From Verrucomicrobiota bacterium (GTDB taxonomy: Bacteria; Verrucomicrobiota; Verrucomicrobiia; Verrucomicrobiales; Verrucomicrobiaceae): DNA of 10,660 bases. The DNA lies in the NCBI GenBank assembly GCA_023429545.1, contig JAEYUU010000552.1:1-10660 (forward strand), in the 5' to 3' direction. Each line of letters begins with the position of its first letter. The stretch's first letter is position 1. Positions 7,457 through 10,660 of this stretch are shown here, piece after piece. The notes under the pieces were generated by a model. It was given only the letters and a program-made list of their open reading frames with translations. It ran no database searches and was not told the origin of the DNA. A program made the translations under genes and the position numbers.

Positions 7457-8869
7457 GTGAACTGGGATGACTTTCAGCAGATGGCACGCGTCCGCGCCGT
7501 GGAGGACACGGATGCGGAGGCACGCATCTGGGACGGTGGCGCCCGTCGCACGGCCACCGAGGAGGCGAAGCGCGCCGCGGGATCAAACATCGTGGCCTTC
7601 CTGCAACGCCGCGCCGCCGCGCTGCTTGGCCGGACCAGGGAACCGGTGGAGACGGTGCTGGGCATGCCCGTGATTCCCGGCTGGCTGGTGAGTTCAGGAC
7701 TGATTGCCGCGTTTGGCGCGGGATGGGCACTCTCCGCCGTGGGGCAGGAGAGGGAGATCAACCTGCTCGCTCTACCGCTGATGGGCATCCTCGCGTGGAA
7801 TGCGATTGTCGTTGTGTGGAGCCTGGTGGCGTTGCTGCGTCCTTTGCGTGGAAGCGAATCTGGCAGGCGTGTGGAGCAGTTTTTTCGCCGTATCTCAGCG
7901 TGGAAGACTCCTTCGGCCCAGGATGCGGTGGCGCGTTTGCCGAAGAATGCGCCCGCCCGTTTCGCGGAACTCGCCAGCCCTTCATGGCGGGCGCGACTCG
8001 CTTCGAGATTCCGTGCCTGGTTGCATCTCGGGGCCGCGCTGATCGCCATCGGCAGCACCGCCGGCATGTTCGCGCGAGGCTGGTCACGCGACTACCAGGC
8101 CGTGTGGGAGAGCACCTTGCTGGAGGCAAATGGCGCTTCGCGGTTCCTCGGCGCGCTTTTCTCGCCCGCGTCCAGGGTCACCGGCATTCACGTGCCGTTG
8201 GAGAAGATTCCCGGCATGCAGCGCGTGGAGGGAAAGAAGGCCCTGGAGCCTGATTCCGCGCGTGACTGGATCTGTCTTTATGGAGCGACCCTGGGCCTGC
8301 TGGTGGTCGTGCCGCGATGCCTCCTCCTGCTGCTGGAACTGGGGCACGCGCGCGGGATTTCGCGTCGTGCCCTGCAGACTGCGGACTGGCAGGCGCATGC
8401 GCGCCGGGTGCTCTCCCTGGTGGAGGGCGCGGGTGCTCCGGCCCAGGTGCTGACCCATGGCCTTCACCCGGATGCCGCGGCGCAGGATCGGTGGCGGCAA
8501 TGGGCGCATCACCACTGGCGTGATGTGGGTCATGTCGATTTCCAGGTGGTGCCCGTGGCGGGAGAAACAGAATATCTGGAGACGTGGCGACCTTCCGCGC
8601 CGCGAGTCATGCTGGTGTTTAACATGGCCAATGTCCCTGAAACCGAAATCCAGCGTGAGCTGGCCGAGGGCATCGTGGCCAGACTGCATGCCGGTATTTC
8701 CAGTGCGCCGTTGCTGGTCGCCCTGGATGACGGTGAACTGCGCCATCGCTGGTCGGGATTTGCGGATGGGGAAACGCGTCTCGCGGATCGTCTCGCCTCA
8801 TGGAGGGAGGCGATGCATGGCCTGCCCATAGAATGGCTGCAGACCGATGCGGCACATGGAGCGCGATGA
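7457..8869 (+). CDS. DUF2868-type four-helix membrane protein
   Basis: 470 residues, starting at a GTG with no clear Shine-Dalgarno. The N-terminus (1-70) is soluble and charged. Four hydrophobic segments follow: about 76-96 (WLVSSGLIAAFGAGWALSAV), 102-128 (NLLALPLMGILAWNAIVVVW), 188-207 (WLHLGAALIAIGSTAGMFA) and 270-295 (WICLYGATLGLLVVV). A loop between the third and fourth contains YQAVWESTLL, a pattern I associate with DUF2868 proteins. The soluble C-terminal part (about 300-470) has alternating strands and helices, with PRVMLVFNMANVPE and SAPLLVALDDGE resembling a Rossmann-like or degenerate nucleotide-binding fold. The two even-numbered pairs of helices put both termini on the same side, presumably the cytoplasm. 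It precedes the Era-like GTPase by 52 bp, the same pairing seen in proteobacteria, which suggests that the two act together. Molecular function is unknown. Confidence 0.75.
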   Translation: MNWDDFQQMARVRAVEDTDAEARIWDGGARRTATEEAKRAAGSNIVAFLQRRAAALLGRTREPVETVLGMPVIPGWLVSSGLIAAFGAGWALSAVGQEREINLLALPLMGILAWNAIVVVWSLVALLRPLRGSESGRRVEQFFRRISAWKTPSAQDAVARLPKNAPARFAELASPSWRARLASRFRAWLHLGAALIAIGSTAGMFARGWSRDYQAVWESTLLEANGASRFLGALFSPASRVTGIHVPLEKIPGMQRVEGKKALEPDSARDWICLYGATLGLLVVVPRCLLLLLELGHARGISRRALQTADWQAHARRVLSLVEGAGAPAQVLTHGLHPDAAAQDRWRQWAHHHWRDVGHVDFQVVPVAGETEYLETWRPSAPRVMLVFNMANVPETEIQRELAEGIVARLHAGISSAPLLVALDDGELRHRWSGFADGETRLADRLASWREAMHGLPIEWLQTDAAHGAR

Positions 8870-8921
8870 AGCCCTCCCATGCCGCATGACGCATTGACGA
8901 AGCCCCGCCCTGTGGCAACTC

Positions 8922-10406
8922 ATGGGGCAACACTTTCCATCTGACTGCACGCCGCCCGTGGCCGCCATCACCCTCAGCCTCATCTCCCATACGAACGCGG
9001 GCAAGACCACGCTCGCCCGCACGCTGCTGCGTCGTGATGTCGGCGAGGTGCGCGACGCGGCACACGTGACGCTGTTCAATACTTCCTACACGCTCATGGA
9101 GGCGGGAGATGCCTCGCTCGTGCTGTGGGACACGCCGGGCTTCGGTGACTCCGCGCGACTGCTGAAGCGGTTAAAGAACATGGATCGGCCGCTGGTGTGG
9201 TTCTTCAGCCAGATGTGGGACCGAATCACGGACAAGCCCTTCTGGTGCAGCCAGCAGGCCTTGCGCAATGTGCGTGAGGAGGCGGATGTGGTGCTCTACC
9301 TGGTGAATGCCAGCGAATCACTCGCGGGCGGCACCTTCGTGGAGGCGGAGATGGAAATCCTCGGCTGGCTCGGCAAGCCGGTGCTGGTGCTGCTCAATCA
9401 GACAGGCGCACCACGACCGGTGGAGGAAGAGGCGGCGGAAGAGCGCCTGTGGCGCAATCATCTGACGAAATTCCACATCGTGAAAGCGGTGCTGAACATG
9501 GACGCGTTCTCCCGCTGCTGGGTGCAGGAGGGGGAATTGATGCGCGCCATCGCGGATGTGATTCCCGCAGAGAAGCACGATGACTTTGCCAGGGTGGAGG
9601 AAGCCTGGGAGGTGCGCAATGAAGAGGTCTTCCGCAAGTCCATGCGCGCGCTGGCGCATCAACTCACCGCGAATGCGCTGGACGGTGTGCCGGTGAAGCC
9701 GGTGGGCTTTCTGGAAAAATCCCTGCGCAGCGTGGCAGATGCCTTGCATGTGCCCATGCCCGAGGCCGATGCCGAGCGCGCGGCAGCGAGGCAGAAGTTG
9801 TGTGAGTCCCTCTCCGCCCGCATGGAGCAGACGGTGAATGAGCTTCTCGCACTGCATGGATTGGAGGGCGATGCGGGTCACGAACTGCTGGAGGCAGCGC
9901 AGACGGATTTCTCCGAGCCACAGAAGATGGACGTCGCGGCGACGAGTCTCGTCAGTGGCGCCGTGAGTGGCGGCCTCGCGGGTTTGATCGCGGATCTCAA
10001 GGCAGGCGGTCTCACCTTCGGTGGAGGCGCACTGGTGGGCGCGGTGATTGGTGTGTTCGGCAGCTACCGGTTGATCAAGGCCTTCAATCTCGATCGCGGT
10101 GAGGACAACAAGCTGCACTGGAGCCGCGAGCATTTTCGCGAGCAGGTGAAACTCGCCCTGCTCAGTTATCTCGCCGTGGCGCACTTCGGTCGTGGTCGTG
10201 GCGCCTGGAAGCGTGATCCACGTCCGGCGCACTGGCAGGTGGAGGTGAGCCAGCTCGTGGATGACGCGAAGACGCGCGTCGAATCGATCTGGAAACACTC
10301 GTCACGCGCCAATGTGGGTGTGGCCAGTGTGAATGAAGAAGTAGAGACGATGATGCGCGAGCTTGGTGGTGCAACGCTCAAGAGGTTGTATCCCGATCAT
10401 CACTGA
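8922..10406 (+). CDS. Era-like GTPase with DUF3482-type C-terminal region
   Basis: 494 residues. The N-terminal GTPase domain (about 14-215) shows a P-loop SHTNAGKTT (22-30), where Ser22 stands in place of the usual first Gly of GxxxxGK[ST]; a G3 box DTPGFGD (70-76); and a degenerate G4, NQTG (159-162), in place of NKxD. Residues 215-335 are mostly helical. A glycine-rich hydrophobic stretch follows (about 343-382: SGAVSGGLAGL, GGGALVGAVIGVFGSY) with small-residue spacing like a membrane-inserting or helix-packing segment. It is split near 358-366 by charged and polar residues. The final 110 residues are helical and basic. Bacterial GTPases of this type are thought to work at membranes, but no role is established. 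An in-frame stop at 8895 limits the N-terminus. The start may be ATG 8922 or GTG 8958, the latter just ahead of the first strand. It follows the DUF2868 gene by 52 bp, likely one operon. Confidence 0.8.
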   Translation: MGQHFPSDCTPPVAAITLSLISHTNAGKTTLARTLLRRDVGEVRDAAHVTLFNTSYTLMEAGDASLVLWDTPGFGDSARLLKRLKNMDRPLVWFFSQMWDRITDKPFWCSQQALRNVREEADVVLYLVNASESLAGGTFVEAEMEILGWLGKPVLVLLNQTGAPRPVEEEAAEERLWRNHLTKFHIVKAVLNMDAFSRCWVQEGELMRAIADVIPAEKHDDFARVEEAWEVRNEEVFRKSMRALAHQLTANALDGVPVKPVGFLEKSLRSVADALHVPMPEADAERAAARQKLCESLSARMEQTVNELLALHGLEGDAGHELLEAAQTDFSEPQKMDVAATSLVSGAVSGGLAGLIADLKAGGLTFGGGALVGAVIGVFGSYRLIKAFNLDRGEDNKLHWSREHFREQVKLALLSYLAVAHFGRGRGAWKRDPRPAHWQVEVSQLVDDAKTRVESIWKHSSRANVGVASVNEEVETMMRELGGATLKRLYPDHH

Positions 10407-10430
10407 TGCGTGCACGGGAGGTCGCGCGTT

Positions 10431-10453
10431 CTGCATGGATGCAGTGGCCACTG
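10431..10453. other. Overlapping palindromes downstream of the GTPase gene
   Basis: CTGCATGGATGCAG (10431-10444) runs into the perfect 12-bp palindrome CAGTGGCCACTG (10442-10453), followed within 12 bases by TTTT. It starts 25 bp past the GTPase stop codon, so a weak plus-strand terminator is possible, but the T-run is short and displaced. A protein-binding site is the alternative. Confidence 0.3.
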
Positions 10454-10498
10454 GTTCCATTTTCATCAGTTCAAGTGATCCTTGATCGATGAGGGAAG

Positions 10499-10532
10499 AA
10501 AAAAAGCTCTCCGGTCTTGCGTCCGGAGAGCT
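10499..10532 (-). terminator. Intrinsic terminator for a minus-strand transcript
   Basis: Perfect 10-bp inverted repeat AGCTCTCCGG (10505-10514) / CCGGAGAGCT (10523-10532) with an 8-base loop. On the plus strand it is preceded by seven A residues (10499-10505), so on the minus strand the GC-rich stem is followed by a T-run: a classic Rho-independent terminator for transcription arriving from the right. There is no T-run after the stem on the plus strand, so it should not strongly stop the GTPase transcript. Confidence 0.88.
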
Positions 10533-10660
10533 AGCGATCCAGCAACCAATACGAGGATCGAACGAAAGGGAACAACAAACGGGTTGCGACCAATCGGCCT
10601 GCCAAACGTGAGTCCGCACAGACAGTCGAATCTTAAAATCTTTTGGGGAGGCGTCAATTG
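10533..10660 (-). other. Unassigned tail of a minus-strand transcript
   Basis: This 128-bp stretch lies just upstream of the minus-strand terminator in transcript sense. Two minus frames stay open but run straight through the terminator stem, so they are not credible coding ends. The third frame has a TGA at 10656-10654 that could close a gene lying to the right, leaving a 3' UTR of about 120 bases. A short inverted repeat GCAACC/GGTTGC (10542-10547/10582-10587) is present. It does not look like a tRNA, 5S rRNA or tmRNA end. Whether this is a 3' UTR or a small RNA cannot be decided here. Confidence 0.4.

Noticed and set aside
1185..9070. CACGTG cores (for example near 1188, 3446 and 9063) as parS sites for ParB
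   Set aside because: Only the 6-base core or less is present; the flanking TGTTT/AAACA arms are absent and the copies lie inside coding sequence.
9318..10298. 326-codon open frame on the minus strand, antisense to the GTPase gene
   Set aside because: It mirrors a well-supported GTPase reading frame; composition is His/Arg/Leu-rich and no motif is visible.
10565..10600. TTCGATCC-like segment on the minus strand resembling a tRNA T-loop
   Set aside because: The flanking bases do not form a T-stem, and no acceptor or anticodon arm can be drawn.
10302..10657. Two minus-strand open frames (ending at 10302 and 10466) near the right edge
   Set aside because: Both read through the strong terminator stem at 10505-10532, and one also overlaps the GTPase gene end, so neither is a credible gene.
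10640..10660. GGGGAGG followed by TTG at the right edge as a plus-strand gene start
   Set aside because: Spacing is right but only one codon is visible, and the minus-strand terminator points to a convergent transcript instead.

Overview
The window is GC-rich, gene-dense bacterial chromosome. It most likely comes from the Verrucomicrobiota, or at least the PVC superphylum. The main reason is the 1665-residue protein at 573-5570, which joins modules best known from Pirellula/Verrucomicrobium-type exported proteins: a PVC-type 'membrane-bound dehydrogenase' propeller and a C-terminal CxxCH heme module. Scarce Shine-Dalgarno sequences fit this phylum. No species call is possible from sequence reading alone.

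Layout. A minus-strand gene cut by the left edge (245 down to 1) encodes the start of an exported YiiX-like permuted papain/NlpC-P60 hydrolase. A 327-bp divergent intergenic region (246-572) follows, with two adjacent hairpins. All remaining genes are on the plus strand: the giant ceramidase-like/LamG/dehydrogenase/HEAT/cytochrome c protein (573-5570), a small Dabb-domain protein (5610-5900), a chromosomal-type ParB (5981-6886), a SnoaL/NTF2-like lipoprotein (6896-7384), a four-helix membrane protein of the DUF2868 type (7457-8869) and an Era-like GTPase with a DUF3482-type C-terminal region (8922-10406). The last 254 bp hold a pair of palindromes and a strong intrinsic terminator on the minus strand, so a convergent minus-strand transcript enters from the right.

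How the parts may work together. The giant protein is a self-contained exported redox/hydrolase candidate, with the small Dabb gene 39 bp behind it. ParB is a core chromosome-segregation factor, but no parA or recognisable parS lies in the window; the lipoprotein gene starts 9 bp after it and is probably cotranscribed. The DUF2868 and GTPase/DUF3482 genes form a two-gene module that also recurs in proteobacteria. One is a multi-pass membrane protein, and the other is a GTPase with a glycine-rich hydrophobic segment that may touch the membrane. This little-characterised pair is the best candidate for an undescribed system here. The rest of the window looks like ordinary core and accessory chromosome: I see no mobile element, CRISPR array, tRNA or rRNA.
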